A stretch of DNA of 33,445 nucleotides, from positions 1 through 33,445 of the forward strand of contig DASCNA010000313.1 in the NCBI GenBank assembly GCA_036011305.1. Direction: 5' to 3'. Below are positions 17,717-25,366 of the stretch, piece after piece. The notes below the pieces were generated by a model. The model searched no databases and was not told the origin of the DNA. It worked only from the letters and a program-made list of their open reading frames with translations. The translations under genes and the position numbers were made by a program. The number at the start of each line of letters is the position of its first letter. Positions within the stretch are counted from its first letter, which is position 1. The DNA is from DASCNA01 sp036011305. GTDB lineage: Bacteria; Verrucomicrobiota; Lentisphaeria; Victivallales; GWF2-38-69.

Positions 17717-19942
17717 TTATTTTATTATTTTTGAAACAAAACCTTTGTTATCATATCTTTTAATTCCTAGATCAACATACTTAACTGAACGTTCAGCTAT
17801 AGGTTTATACCTATTCTTATTACATGCCATTATAGCTAATCCAGAACTAATAGAAGCATCATGACTTGTTCTTTTATTAATATTAAATCTACACCAATCT
17901 TCTAAAGTTCTTTGAAAATACATATCTCCATACGCTTCTCCTAAAAAACCAACATGGTTTTCTATATAAGACTCTATAGCAGAGGCGTGAGCTTGTTTAA
18001 TGTCTTCACTTGAATTTGGTATTCCACCAATTTCTCTTTCTGTAACTGATAATTTATTCCAAACTTTATCAGGACGATTCATAGAATATCCTCTATAACC
18101 TCTTCGCTTTAAATAGTAAAGTAATCTAGGTTTATTATTCTCACATAATAAAGGCATTCCATAAAAAACTAAAGCCATTAATACATCTTCAAAAAATGTT
18201 TCAGCAGTTTGAGGTCTAGCTATGTATTCTAAAAAGAAATGGTTTGGAGGAGCGTCTTCCATGCTAAACTTCGTTAATCCGTGTAATGCTCCATTAGAAC
18301 CTCTACCATCAACAGTACCTGATATATCGTAACTATCACAACCAAAACTTCCAATGTGTTCGTTACTAGGATATTTGATACCATTCTTAATGATCACTCG
18401 GTTTTGTAGATTTTTAGGTGGAATCCAAGATATAAAAAACCTACCATTACTAGATGGCATAAATATTACACTTGTATCCTTAACACCATTAACCCACTGA
18501 AAATTACCTTTAGTAACATTAGCTCTGTTATTTATATCTTCATTGTGATCAATCTGCTCGTATATTTTAATAAGATTAAATAAACTTTCCTGTGTTTCAT
18601 CTCTAAAAGCATGCTTCTCAGTTCTTGGAAATTGTCTAAAAAATTCATTTAAAGAATCTTGATCATCTTTTAAACCTTCAGCTTCATTGTCCCAGTATTC
18701 AATTACACCTATTTTTATTGGTATACCATCTATTCCTATTACAGGTTTTTTTGGAGTATCAAATACAGGTATTCCATATAAATCTATGTAACCTTCGTAA
18801 TTCCACTCCATAGGTATAAATAAAGAATATAAACCAGATTTGGTTTGACCATTCCTATTTCTCTTAGTTACGTCAGAACTACTATATATATCTTTGAAGT
18901 TTTGACCGCCTTTATCTAGCGCATTACTAGTGCTACCCATCATGCACTTACCTATTATTCTTCTACCTAATCTTAAGCAAGTTTTAGTTACTTTCCAGTT
19001 GTTCTTAATATTATCAGGTCTCTCCCATTTACCACTTTCATCATGTGCTAATAGTTTTAATTTTTCTCCATCATAACTATTATCACCAGTATTTTTCCAA
19101 TCTATAGTAGTATCAAGACCATCTAACTCTTCTAGTTTCTCTCTATTATCTAGTTTTCTCCTTGTTAATTTAGAAGCTGGCACTCTGTATGCCAATTCGG
19201 TTTTAGGACGATCCATACCATCTTGGATGGGTTTAAAGAAGAATGGATAATTAACCGAGATTGGTACAACTTTATCCGTGAACATTTTCTTAGCATCCCA
19301 ACCCGTTTTGGATAATACCCCAAATCTTGAATCGCTAGACATTGTGGCTTGATTAACGAGTTCTGCTGAAGCCATGAATGAAAATCCTGATCGTCTGTTT
19401 TTGAGATAGCACATTCCATAACATCTGGTATCTGCTTTACATGCCTCCCAAAAGTAGAAAAATAATTTGTTTGATTCTCTATAGTCGGCTGATCCCACGT
19501 CAATTTTTGCCCATTGCAAATATGTGTAATGAGTACCAGTGATGTAGTTAGGAACGCCATTATTATAAAACCAATACCCTTCTTCTCTTCTATTAAATTC
19601 TTCATCAATGTAATCAAACCACTTTTCTTTAAATTCTAATGGATATTCCTCCCATTCAAAAGTACTTTTTATTCTACTTAATTCTTTTGGGTATGGTTGT
19701 TTCTCCCAATATTGCTCTTCCTTTTTATCGCTTCTTTTAAACGGTTTATTGACTGCTGGTAAAGCAATTTTGAGATTTTGTATTTCGATGATTTCTCCAA
19801 TTTGACCAGTTTTGCTTATTACAATAAAATCATAATCTTGATTATAACCATACTCCCATTTCTTATATCTATTGTTCTTCTTAAAAATCTTAGGATTAAC
19901 TACGTCTTTTATTATTTTAAATAACGTTTGCTTGTAATCCAT
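17717..19942 (-). CDS. terL: Terminase large subunit (packaging ATPase/nuclease)
   Basis: The 741-aa motor that cuts and pumps DNA through the portal. The ATPase half shows a degenerate Walker A at residues 181-189 (KNRRSGFSF, as in related phages rather than GxxxxGKS). There is a Walker B candidate KLKLLAHDE (D301, E302) and a coupling-like motif GSTSNA (336-341). The RNase H-like nuclease half includes GSFGCDSYDIS (D535, D538) and LLCENNKPRLLYYLKRRGYR. Family, length and position before the portal support the call strongly. The start overlaps the stop of the 91-aa gene (TAATG), suggesting coupled translation of small and large subunits. A 150-aa ORF in another frame (19165-19617) is a shadow. 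Confidence 0.88.
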   Translation of the reverse strand: MDYKQTLFKIIKDVVNPKIFKKNNRYKKWEYGYNQDYDFIVISKTGQIGEIIEIQNLKIALPAVNKPFKRSDKKEEQYWEKQPYPKELSRIKSTFEWEEYPLEFKEKWFDYIDEEFNRREEGYWFYNNGVPNYITGTHYTYLQWAKIDVGSADYRESNKLFFYFWEACKADTRCYGMCYLKNRRSGFSFMASAELVNQATMSSDSRFGVLSKTGWDAKKMFTDKVVPISVNYPFFFKPIQDGMDRPKTELAYRVPASKLTRRKLDNREKLEELDGLDTTIDWKNTGDNSYDGEKLKLLAHDESGKWERPDNIKNNWKVTKTCLRLGRRIIGKCMMGSTSNALDKGGQNFKDIYSSSDVTKRNRNGQTKSGLYSLFIPMEWNYEGYIDLYGIPVFDTPKKPVIGIDGIPIKIGVIEYWDNEAEGLKDDQDSLNEFFRQFPRTEKHAFRDETQESLFNLIKIYEQIDHNEDINNRANVTKGNFQWVNGVKDTSVIFMPSSNGRFFISWIPPKNLQNRVIIKNGIKYPSNEHIGSFGCDSYDISGTVDGRGSNGALHGLTKFSMEDAPPNHFFLEYIARPQTAETFFEDVLMALVFYGMPLLCENNKPRLLYYLKRRGYRGYSMNRPDKVWNKLSVTEREIGGIPNSSEDIKQAHASAIESYIENHVGFLGEAYGDMYFQRTLEDWCRFNINKRTSHDASISSGLAIMACNKNRYKPIAERSVKYVDLGIKRYDNKGFVSKIIK

Positions 19943-20217
19943 TATTTAGATCTTTTTTCAGGTGATATAGAATATGATTTTTTTGGTTTCTCTTCTTTTG
20001 GTTTTCCTTCTAGTATAGCTTCCTCTTCTTCCATTCTATTTAAAATCTCAAAAGCATCAAATATAGCTAGCTTTTTTGTAGCCGCAGCATTCTTAAGTCT
20101 ATCTGCTGATATATCATCAGGTGTATCAACTATAGGTTCTTTAGCAACTTTGATTAATTCGTCAACAGCCACTTGCCCAGCTTGGATTATATTCTTCTTC
20201 GTTTCCTTTATATTCAT
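19942..20217 (-). CDS. Probable terminase small subunit
   Basis: A 91-aa, helix-rich protein directly upstream of terL with a TAATG overlap. The core reads DDISADRLKNAAATKKLAIF then DAFEILNRMEEEEAILEG, ending in a basic tail (KPKEEKPKKSYSISPEKRSK). Small, helical, DNA-binding-sized proteins in this position are usually the small terminase; I also recall similar short proteins before terL in marine phages. No helix-turn-helix can be assigned by eye, so this is a positional inference. Its start lies inside the 3' end of the upstream 201-aa gene (56-base overlap), and no later ATG would leave a plausible protein. Confidence 0.6.
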   Translation of the reverse strand: MNIKETKKNIIQAGQVAVDELIKVAKEPIVDTPDDISADRLKNAAATKKLAIFDAFEILNRMEEEEAILEGKPKEEKPKKSYSISPEKRSK

Positions 20218-20767
20218 GCTTTATAACAATATCATTTGATTTCATACAATATAGTCTTTCGTTATCTATCACCATCTCGAACTGTCTATTCGGTTTGAAT
20301 GTAACAAGAGTACCATTTAATATACCTAGATCATTTAAAGTTTTGTTATCATATTTTACTATACCAGTACAATATTCTTCAACACTATTTATAACCTTAG
20401 ATCTATTTAATATAGGTTTAACGAAGCATCTATCAAAAATAGTATTCCACTTGTTATCTCTAAAATAAGCATAAACTTGATCAAGAGCACAAAAGTACAT
20501 ATCATCTTTAAAGTAAGACCTACTATTTTTTTCAACTCCCTTTATATCATAGAATCTTCTAAACACATTATGATGTATAACGATTCTATCACCTTTATTT
20601 ATTGGTGTATTTATGTTTGAGGGTGTTGATATAACTAAAGCTTCTTTACTAACCGCTTTAAAATTTTCAATATTAGTATTAGTTATTAAAGTCTTATCAC
20701 CAACTTTTACACTATTGTTATATCTATTACTTATCGGTTTTACTATAAAGTCGTATAGACTATTCAT
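20162..20767 (-). CDS. Tandem GroES-fold (Cpn10-like) protein
   Basis: The 201-aa protein reads as two successive chaperonin-10-like domains. Domain 1 (about 1-103) has DFIVKPISNR (6-15), a loop containing a TLI tripeptide (26-28), EALVIS (42-47), KGDRIVIHHNVF (58-69) and MYFCALDQVYAY (90-101). Domain 2 (about 110-187) repeats the order: DRCFVKPILNR (112-122), TGIVKY (134-139), NGTLVTFKPNRQF (151-163) and ERLYCMKSNDIVI (170-182). These match the GroES pattern of an N-terminal VxVK strand, the GDxVxF strand and the ExxLIMxExDIL C-terminus. Domain 2 lacks room for a mobile loop. It is a candidate co-chaperonin for capsid folding, like T4 gp31, but built as a double domain like plant Cpn20. It lies just upstream of the terminase genes. 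Confidence 0.65.
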   Translation of the reverse strand: MNSLYDFIVKPISNRYNNSVKVGDKTLITNTNIENFKAVSKEALVISTPSNINTPINKGDRIVIHHNVFRRFYDIKGVEKNSRSYFKDDMYFCALDQVYAYFRDNKWNTIFDRCFVKPILNRSKVINSVEEYCTGIVKYDNKTLNDLGILNGTLVTFKPNRQFEMVIDNERLYCMKSNDIVIKHEYKGNEEEYNPSWASGC

Positions 20768-20999
20768 TATATTCTAAGTCATATTCAATGGATATAGCCA
20801 TGTTAGAATTAAATTTCTTCCATGGCAATACCTCATTGTTTTTACTTATGTATATGTTATAAGAGTTGTCTTCATCATTAAACAATATATCCGAGATATT
20901 ATGTCCACCGTAAACTTGCTGACCAACAGAGTAATGCATAGCATCATTCTTGTAATCTGAACCAATACTTATCTTTCTTATTACTTTAGACATTCTCAA
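20760..20999 (-). CDS. Conserved hypothetical phage protein, 79 aa
   Basis: A small protein beginning MRMSKVIRKISIGSDYKNDA then MHYSVGQQVYGGHNISDIL. A beta-rich remainder follows (NSYNIYISKNNEVLPWKKFN) and it ends SIEYDLEYNE. I recall similar short proteins near the terminase in marine phages but know no function. The second Met (residue 3) is an equally plausible start. It overlaps the start of the tandem GroES-like gene by 8 bases and the stop of the upstream coiled-coil gene by 14 bases, so the three are one translational unit. Confidence 0.65.
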   Translation of the reverse strand: MRMSKVIRKISIGSDYKNDAMHYSVGQQVYGGHNISDILFNDEDNSYNIYISKNNEVLPWKKFNSNMAISIEYDLEYNE

Positions 21000-21237
21000 C
21001 TACTTTTTCCGCTTGTTCTATAACGGTGTAAGATCCATCTTCTATGTTTACATTTATGGGTCCGTATTCAGTTTCGAGTTCATGTTTAAATGACTCTACT
21101 TCATTATTAACCTCGCCTAATTTATGCATCATGGCATGTTTCTGAGCTGATAAAAATCCTATTTCATTTAAGATTGTATTTAACTCTTGTTGATGTTCTC
21201 TTATTTTACTTAATTGTTCTTCTTTTATTTTGTTCAT
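20986..21237 (-). CDS. Small coiled-coil protein
   Basis: The 83-aa protein is almost entirely one predicted helix with heptad spacing (KEEQLSKIREHQQELNTILN, HKLGEVNNEVESFKHELETE), followed by a short tail (NVNIEDGSYTVIEQAEKVV). No catalytic or DNA-binding motif is visible. It opens the small-gene cluster ahead of the terminase. The start follows an A/T-rich spacer without a Shine-Dalgarno sequence. It could be a scaffold or terminase accessory; function unknown. Confidence 0.65.
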   Translation of the reverse strand: MNKIKEEQLSKIREHQQELNTILNEIGFLSAQKHAMMHKLGEVNNEVESFKHELETEYGPINVNIEDGSYTVIEQAEKVVENV

Positions 21238-21285
21238 TTAATAAAATTTTAGTTATTTGTTTTGTTTTGTTCTAGTTCTGATCAT

Positions 21286-22104
21286 TTATACCTGTCTACT
21301 TAATGTAGTTTGGTAAGTCTGTATTGCGTTATATAAATCTAAGTGTTCAGTTAAATTAAGACGAGGACCTATAACTCCGAAAGCTAGTTCTCTATCACTA
21401 AACAAATCTGCGCTTCCACCAGCATTACGAGCTCCTAAATAAATATTATAATTTATTAATATCCCAGTCCACATAAGATTAGTATTGGTGGGGGGAATAG
21501 GTAAACCTGTTTGGTAAGAGTCTAAAACTATATTAGTTCCTCGGGTGAGTGCAATAAATCCATCCGTCGTAATTGTGGTAGCAATTGTGTTGGGCCCAAT
21601 TCTTCCATAAAGAAAAGTATGTGTAGCACTAGCTGGTCTAATATATAGGTCAGCAGGTGAATCACTACACCCTATGTCTACACCATCGGTAGCATTAGCA
21701 GTACGAGAATATACCCCTATTGTTCCTGAAGTATAAGACAGTAAGTCTACATTAGGATTAAAATGAGTGTCAGCAAATCCAGTTGTTCCATTAGGCGTCA
21801 TTCCAGTTGCCGCATGTGTCCACCCACCATTAAAGGTAAGTCTAAAAGAAGCGTCAAGATCTTGTGGATCTTTTAAATTATATTTATGAGTGGTTGCAGT
21901 TCCTCCTACTACAGGGTATATAGCTTGTAATTTTGTCCATACTCCCCCATTTTTCAAATCTATAACCAAAGTGTTTATGGCGATTTTTTCCGTAGGATCA
22001 GTAATCCCAGTTGCTATTATAAACGCTAAAGCATCAGGATCTAATTCACTTTCACTTTTTCTATCAGCAGATATTGTATTTATATTACTGTTTACTAACG
22101 ACAT
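21286..22104 (-). CDS. Virion surface/appendage-like protein
   Basis: A 272-aa protein with an N-terminal signature that I recall from many phage appendage genes: DPDALAFIIATGITDPTEKI then AINTLVIDLKNGGVWTKLQA and IYPVVGG. The rest is beta-rich (LTFNGGWTHAATGMTPNGTT, GTIGVYSRTANATDGVDIGC) and reads like a concanavalin/LamG-type jelly-roll, a fold often used for sugar binding. The C-terminus is helical (LNLTEHLDLYNAIQTYQTTL). It probably decorates the capsid or tail and may bind the host surface. The start overlaps the stop of the 229-aa gene (TAATG), pairing the two proteins. Placement on head versus tail is not resolvable. Confidence 0.6.
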   Translation of the reverse strand: MSLVNSNINTISADRKSESELDPDALAFIIATGITDPTEKIAINTLVIDLKNGGVWTKLQAIYPVVGGTATTHKYNLKDPQDLDASFRLTFNGGWTHAATGMTPNGTTGFADTHFNPNVDLLSYTSGTIGVYSRTANATDGVDIGCSDSPADLYIRPASATHTFLYGRIGPNTIATTITTDGFIALTRGTNIVLDSYQTGLPIPPTNTNLMWTGILINYNIYLGARNAGGSADLFSDRELAFGVIGPRLNLTEHLDLYNAIQTYQTTLSRQV

Positions 22105-22793
22105 TAGTACATTACTATAATATCATCATAAGTAGCTGGTACTGCAATAGTAGACCAAGTAGTTACTGTTAGAACTTTTACGGGTAAAAACGATCCGGCT
22201 TTTACACCTGTAAATTCTACTACTTTATCTGGAATACCTGTGGCTATATCAATTGGATCTTCTAATATAACTGATATATCCATATCCGAACCTATATATA
22301 ATGTTGCTCCTTCTTTGTTAGATAAAAATTCAGTTCCAGCAGGAAATTCATATGCCACCGCATTATTTCTTGTAACAGAATCTAATGGAGCACCTTTCAC
22401 TACACCTAACGGAGATAAAGGTTCACCAAGTGCCCACGCTGTTCCACCTGCTAAATTAGCTTGTATCAATTCTAGATATGCTCCTTCACCAAGTCCACCA
22501 ATTGAATCGATGCGAACTATATCACCTGCTCTATAACCTTCACCACCGACTGTGACAGCTACTACTGATATAACACCAAGTACAGCTGTAACATTTACTG
22601 TTAATCCTATTCCTGAACCACCTGTAGTAGTAACACCAGCAGTTGGACCTGCGGGATAATCTTGACCAGCAGAAGCTAACTGCGGAGTTAATACTCCAGC
22701 TACTACACCCCATGTAGAATCTAAATCAGCTAACGCGGTTGCAGAATGTGTAAAAACCCTAGGTTCTTTTAACATTGTCCCAATTAAACTCAT
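22104..22793 (-). CDS. Minor structural protein with Gly-rich beta repeats
   Basis: The 229-aa protein has a central segment GGSGIGLTVNVTAVLGVISV then VAVTVGGEGYRAGDIVRIDS. This is the 'GxGaxxxVxv..G.v..v.v..gG.GY..GD' beta repeat found in many phage fibre and spike proteins. The C-terminal part (VVEFTGVKAGSFLPVKVLTV, then DDIIVMY) matches from memory a terminal module common in phage surface proteins. There is no signal peptide. It is coupled by TAATG to the 272-aa appendage-like gene, so the two probably form one virion structure such as a head fibre or tail appendage. Confidence 0.6.
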   Translation of the reverse strand: MSLIGTMLKEPRVFTHSATALADLDSTWGVVAGVLTPQLASAGQDYPAGPTAGVTTTGGSGIGLTVNVTAVLGVISVVAVTVGGEGYRAGDIVRIDSIGGLGEGAYLELIQANLAGGTAWALGEPLSPLGVVKGAPLDSVTRNNAVAYEFPAGTEFLSNKEGATLYIGSDMDISVILEDPIDIATGIPDKVVEFTGVKAGSFLPVKVLTVTTWSTIAVPATYDDIIVMY

Positions 22794-22796
22794 CTC

Positions 22797-23303
22797 TTAT
22801 TTTTTATTTTTGTTTATAAATACTTTTTCAGCTCCTCTAGAACCAAAGTAAGCTACATATACCGTAACCAATAATGTTTGTAATAATTCGATCCAAGCAT
22901 CTTTCATTTCAAATAATAATTCTAATGAATCGAAAACTATATATAAGGTCATACATACAGTAAGATATATCAATGCCAAAGGTCTTGTGTTTTTAGATAA
23001 CCAAGAATCTGATTGCATGTCATATTGCCATCTTTCAGATATACTTTGCATTTCCGCTAAATCCATTTCTAATAGTTTCATAGCGGTTTCCTTATCTTCT
23101 GGTGTCAATTTATCGTCTGTAGTAATAAGATTTTTAACAATACCGTATACACCGTTATCGGGTAATATGTCCCCAATACCATTCAAGATTTTAGGAGCCT
23201 TTTCTTTCAAAAAAGCCCCTACTTTTGTATCTTTAAATTTTTTACGTTCTTTGTTTTTTCTCATTCCTATTGAGTTGTCTTTTTTCTTTTCCGTAAGTTT
23301 CAA
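22797..23303 (-). CDS. Holin, 3TM/GTA-holin-like
   Basis: The 168-aa protein has a basic N-terminus (KKKDNSIGMRKNKERKKFKD), a soluble helical part, and the motif ERWQYDMQSDSWLSKNTRPL just before a membrane segment (about 107-123, LALIYLTVCMTLYIVF). A second segment follows at about 136-153 (LQTLLVTVYVAYFG) with a short basic tail. The 'rWq.Dm.SdSWLsknvRPl' pattern before paired membrane helices is that of the 3TM holin family, which forms the inner-membrane lesion that releases the endolysin. Two starts are possible: 23303 gives a 62-base overlap with the upstream gene, whereas Met14 at 23264 (MRKNKERKK) gives 23 bases and may be the true start. Confidence 0.7.
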   Translation of the reverse strand: MKLTEKKKDNSIGMRKNKERKKFKDTKVGAFLKEKAPKILNGIGDILPDNGVYGIVKNLITTDDKLTPEDKETAMKLLEMDLAEMQSISERWQYDMQSDSWLSKNTRPLALIYLTVCMTLYIVFDSLELLFEMKDAWIELLQTLLVTVYVAYFGSRGAEKVFINKNKK

Positions 23304-23841
23304 ATAGTATGTGACCGTATGGTACTATTAAATATGTAATATATTTACCATCTTCTTTCGTTAGATACAAATGTCTATAATTTCTTTGCATCGCCTGATT
23401 CCACCCTAGTACCTTATTTTTTAAAAGTCTATTTTTAACAAAACTCACCCAAAATTTATTATAATCTGTGTTCTGAAAGTAGCCATATTTGTTTAGCGTC
23501 CTTTTATCACACTTAACATAGATTACATATATTTCATCTTCAAAACCTATATATCTATCTACATCAACATCAGTATCTTTATATAGTTTTATATCATGAA
23601 TAATATTAGAATCTACTTCATCTACTTTTATAAATCCATATTCAGATAAAATATAATTAGGTTTTGATCCTAAATCTGTGATGTCCCAAGCAAACTGTTT
23701 ATTATTTGTAGTACTGGGTCTAACATCGCTTGTGCAATGTTTAATCTTTACCATAGAATAAGGCCAGTGAAAGTTTGTTGCTTTTTGTCCTTGAATGTTT
23801 ATACACAATAGTGTTATTAAAATTAAAATTAAATTTTTCAT
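23242..23841 (-). CDS. Exported protein upstream of the holin
   Basis: A 199-aa protein with a clear signal peptide: MKNLILILITLLCINIQGQK, with probable signal peptidase I cleavage after Gly18 before Gln, a form common in Bacteroidetes. Cys13 does not sit in a lipobox (Leu at -1), so a lipoprotein is unlikely. The mature part is hydrophilic and aromatic (FAWDITDLGSKPNYILSEYG, DEIYVIYVKCDKRTLNKYGY) and ends in a basic tail (KRQLNRNEKKQRT). I recognise no family. Its overlap with the holin suggests a lysis or envelope role. A periplasmic spanin-like or host-modifying function is possible but unsupported by motif. Confidence 0.65.
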   Translation of the reverse strand: MKNLILILITLLCINIQGQKATNFHWPYSMVKIKHCTSDVRPSTTNNKQFAWDITDLGSKPNYILSEYGFIKVDEVDSNIIHDIKLYKDTDVDVDRYIGFEDEIYVIYVKCDKRTLNKYGYFQNTDYNKFWVSFVKNRLLKNKVLGWNQAMQRNYRHLYLTKEDGKYITYLIVPYGHILFETYGKEKRQLNRNEKKQRT

Positions 23842-23870
23842 TTGATTTTGGTTTTATTGGTTTATATTTT

Positions 23871-23885
23871 CAGATATTATATCTG
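23871..23885. other. Small inverted repeat before the exported-protein gene
   Basis: Perfect 6-bp stem, cagata / tatctg, with loop tta, in the 47-base spacer between the basic repetitive protein (stop at 23889) and the exported protein (start 23841). No T-tract follows on either strand, so it is not a standard terminator. It could be an operator or RNA hairpin in the leader. Confidence 0.4.
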
Positions 23886-23888
23886 TAT

Positions 23889-24872
23889 TTATTTCATTTG
23901 AGTATTAACGTTTTTCTTACGTTTCCTTGCTTTTACTTTATTCTTTTTGCCGGTATAACCTCTCTCTTCAGATTCTTGTTTTTTATTTACAAAAGTATTT
24001 TTTCTTTCTAAATCAGCAGCAGCTTTTTCTTCGTGGGTCATATTTTGATAGTTTGCAACATTTGTGCTTTTGTTACCATCACCCTGTGCTAAATTAGCAG
24101 ATCCAGCTTTTCTGTTATACCTGTTCACAAATCTTTCTTCTTTCTTTCTTAAAGCTTCACTACTTTTATATCTAACTCCTTTTTCCTTTTCAAAAGGTAC
24201 TCTTGTGTCTCCTGGTCCACCCTCATCTCTAGAACCAGAATCGCCTTTTACTTTAAATACTTTTTCTCTTTTTGCAACTCCAAATCGATCATACTTTGTA
24301 AATGTAGTTGATCGTCCTGCGTCATTAGTTACTGTACCAGTATAATTTCCCTCTGCGTCCATGCTATGTCCATATGTTTCTTTAGGAGCATTAGTTTTAG
24401 TCATTGAAGCTTTTTTCCTTAATTCAAATGGATTGACACCACCTTCATTCTTATATAGTTTGTGGGCTTCGAATGTTCTTGAACCAACGATTTTTTTATC
24501 TCCAAATGTTTCAGTTGTACCATCTACATCTTCTAATATTTGAGTGCCATGATCTACTGTTTTTGGATCTTCAGTGAGTTTAGATCCGATATGATTACCA
24601 TCTTCATCTACTATTTTAGTTATTGGATCATCTACTGTTTGAGAGTGTTTTTCAACTGTATGACCTTGAGTTGTAACAGTAGTTTCATTTGATGCGTCGG
24701 TAGTAAAACCAGTTGTTAGGAACTTACTTTGATGTCTTTTGTGTTGTTTATTTTCACGATCAATTGCATTAGCTCTTCTTTTAGCTTTTCTCTTACGTTT
24801 CATTCCTCCACCACCTGGTCCACCTAAACCTGATTTTGCCCAATCTGCTTCTGTACTTCTATAATTTGCCAT
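23889..24872 (-). CDS. Basic, hydrophilic repetitive protein
   Basis: A 327-aa protein with a very basic N-terminus (GMKRKRKAKRRANAIDRENK) and C-terminus (KKNKVKARKRKKNVNTQMK). The middle is Thr/Gly/Asp-rich (TTDASNETTVTTQGHTVEKH, GDKKIVGSRTFEAHKLYKNE) with no hydrophobic core that suggests an enzyme. It looks disordered or made of short beta turns. Candidate roles are a DNA-associated internal virion protein or a flexible structural protein; I recognise no family. Its start overlaps the stop of the upstream 47-aa gene as TAATG. The plus-strand ORFs across it are shadows. Confidence 0.6.
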   Translation of the reverse strand: MANYRSTEADWAKSGLGGPGGGGMKRKRKAKRRANAIDRENKQHKRHQSKFLTTGFTTDASNETTVTTQGHTVEKHSQTVDDPITKIVDEDGNHIGSKLTEDPKTVDHGTQILEDVDGTTETFGDKKIVGSRTFEAHKLYKNEGGVNPFELRKKASMTKTNAPKETYGHSMDAEGNYTGTVTNDAGRSTTFTKYDRFGVAKREKVFKVKGDSGSRDEGGPGDTRVPFEKEKGVRYKSSEALRKKEERFVNRYNRKAGSANLAQGDGNKSTNVANYQNMTHEEKAAADLERKNTFVNKKQESEERGYTGKKNKVKARKRKKNVNTQMK

Positions 24873-25015
24873 TACTTTTTATTTTTATAAGGAAACATTT
24901 TATTAAGTTTTTTTCGCCTTTTTTCACAAGGTTCGCAGTCACCAAATACTTTTTTAATCCCAGTATTCACTGTTAGTTGTTCTATAGTATCTCCTAAACC
25001 TTCAGACTTTTTCAT
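24872..25015 (-). CDS. Small Cys-pair protein, 47 aa
   Basis: A short gene reading MKKSEGLGDTIEQLTVNTGI then KKVFGDCEPCEKRRKKLNKM and FPYKNKK. The CEPC pair in a basic context suggests a small metal-binding or disulphide knuckle. I recall similar short phage proteins ending 'GDC..C..RR.KLN..FP', function unknown. Its ATG overlaps the TGA of the upstream membrane protein (ATGA), and its TAA overlaps the next ATG (TAATG). This pattern of tight overlap supports it being a real gene. Confidence 0.7.
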   Translation of the reverse strand: MKKSEGLGDTIEQLTVNTGIKKVFGDCEPCEKRRKKLNKMFPYKNKK

Positions 25016-25185
25016 GGTTTCATGTTTTGAAAAGCTTTTAAAAATACCATAATACCAATACCTATAGCTATTCCACCATACATATCGTTACCATCTGCTA
25101 ATAATAATCCACCAACTACGCCAGCTATACTAGCCATAAATAAAGATGATGTAACTACATTTTTTATTTTTTCTTTTAATGCCAT
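25012..25185 (-). CDS. Small membrane protein with two hydrophobic segments, 57 aa
   Basis: Reads MALKEKIKNVVTSSLFMASI then AGVVGGLLLADGNDMYGGIA, IGIGIMVFLKAF and QNMKP. Two membrane helices are likely (about 12-30 and 37-52) with a short acidic turn between them and a basic N-terminus. It lies between two Cys-containing small genes, close to the amidase, so it may be an accessory lysis (holin or antiholin-like) protein. No family is recognised. The stop overlaps the next ATG (ATGA), and it starts 7 bases after the preceding stop. Confidence 0.7.
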   Translation of the reverse strand: MALKEKIKNVVTSSLFMASIAGVVGGLLLADGNDMYGGIAIGIGIMVFLKAFQNMKP

Positions 25186-25192
25186 AGTTTTC

Positions 25193-25366
25193 TTATTTGT
25201 TTTTTCTTTTTTTAGCCATTGCTTTAAAAGTCTCAGCTAAATTATATCTTTTAGTACCAGGGCGACACGTAGGGCCTCCAAATTTTGATCCAGTACATAC
25301 TCCTTTTGTGCCACGTCTTTTTATAGACGCATTAACTTTTTGAACCCAATTATTGTCTTTAGCCAT
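25193..25366 (-). CDS. Small basic Cys-containing protein, 57 aa
   Basis: Reads MAKDNNWVQKVNASIKRRGT then KGVCTGSKFGGPTCRPGTKR and YNLAETFKAMAKKRKNK. Two cysteines nine residues apart lie in a Gly/Lys-rich loop (CTGSKFGGPTC). I recall the 'W(V/I)Q.a...i.rRGTeGvcTG...gg..C.pGs.rYnLA.tFk' pattern from many short marine phage proteins, function unknown. The ATG lies within the last codons of the amidase gene (8-base overlap), supporting coupled translation. Confidence 0.72.
   Translation of the reverse strand: MAKDNNWVQKVNASIKRRGTKGVCTGSKFGGPTCRPGTKRYNLAETFKAMAKKRKNK

Noticed and set aside
19165..19617. A 150-codon minus-strand ORF inside terL
   Set aside because: It overlaps the ATPase-coding region of terL in another frame. 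Its product shows no domain and terL is clearly the real gene.
19928..20239. A 103-codon plus-strand ORF opposite the small terminase and tandem GroES-like genes
   Set aside because: Ser/Phe/Ile-rich antisense shadow; the minus-strand genes have overlapping start and stop signals and recognisable protein patterns.
23242..23303. Treating the exported protein as a lipoprotein spanin partner
   Set aside because: The cysteine in the signal peptide is preceded by Leu-Leu rather than a lipobox, and no overlapping inner-membrane spanin frame was found.
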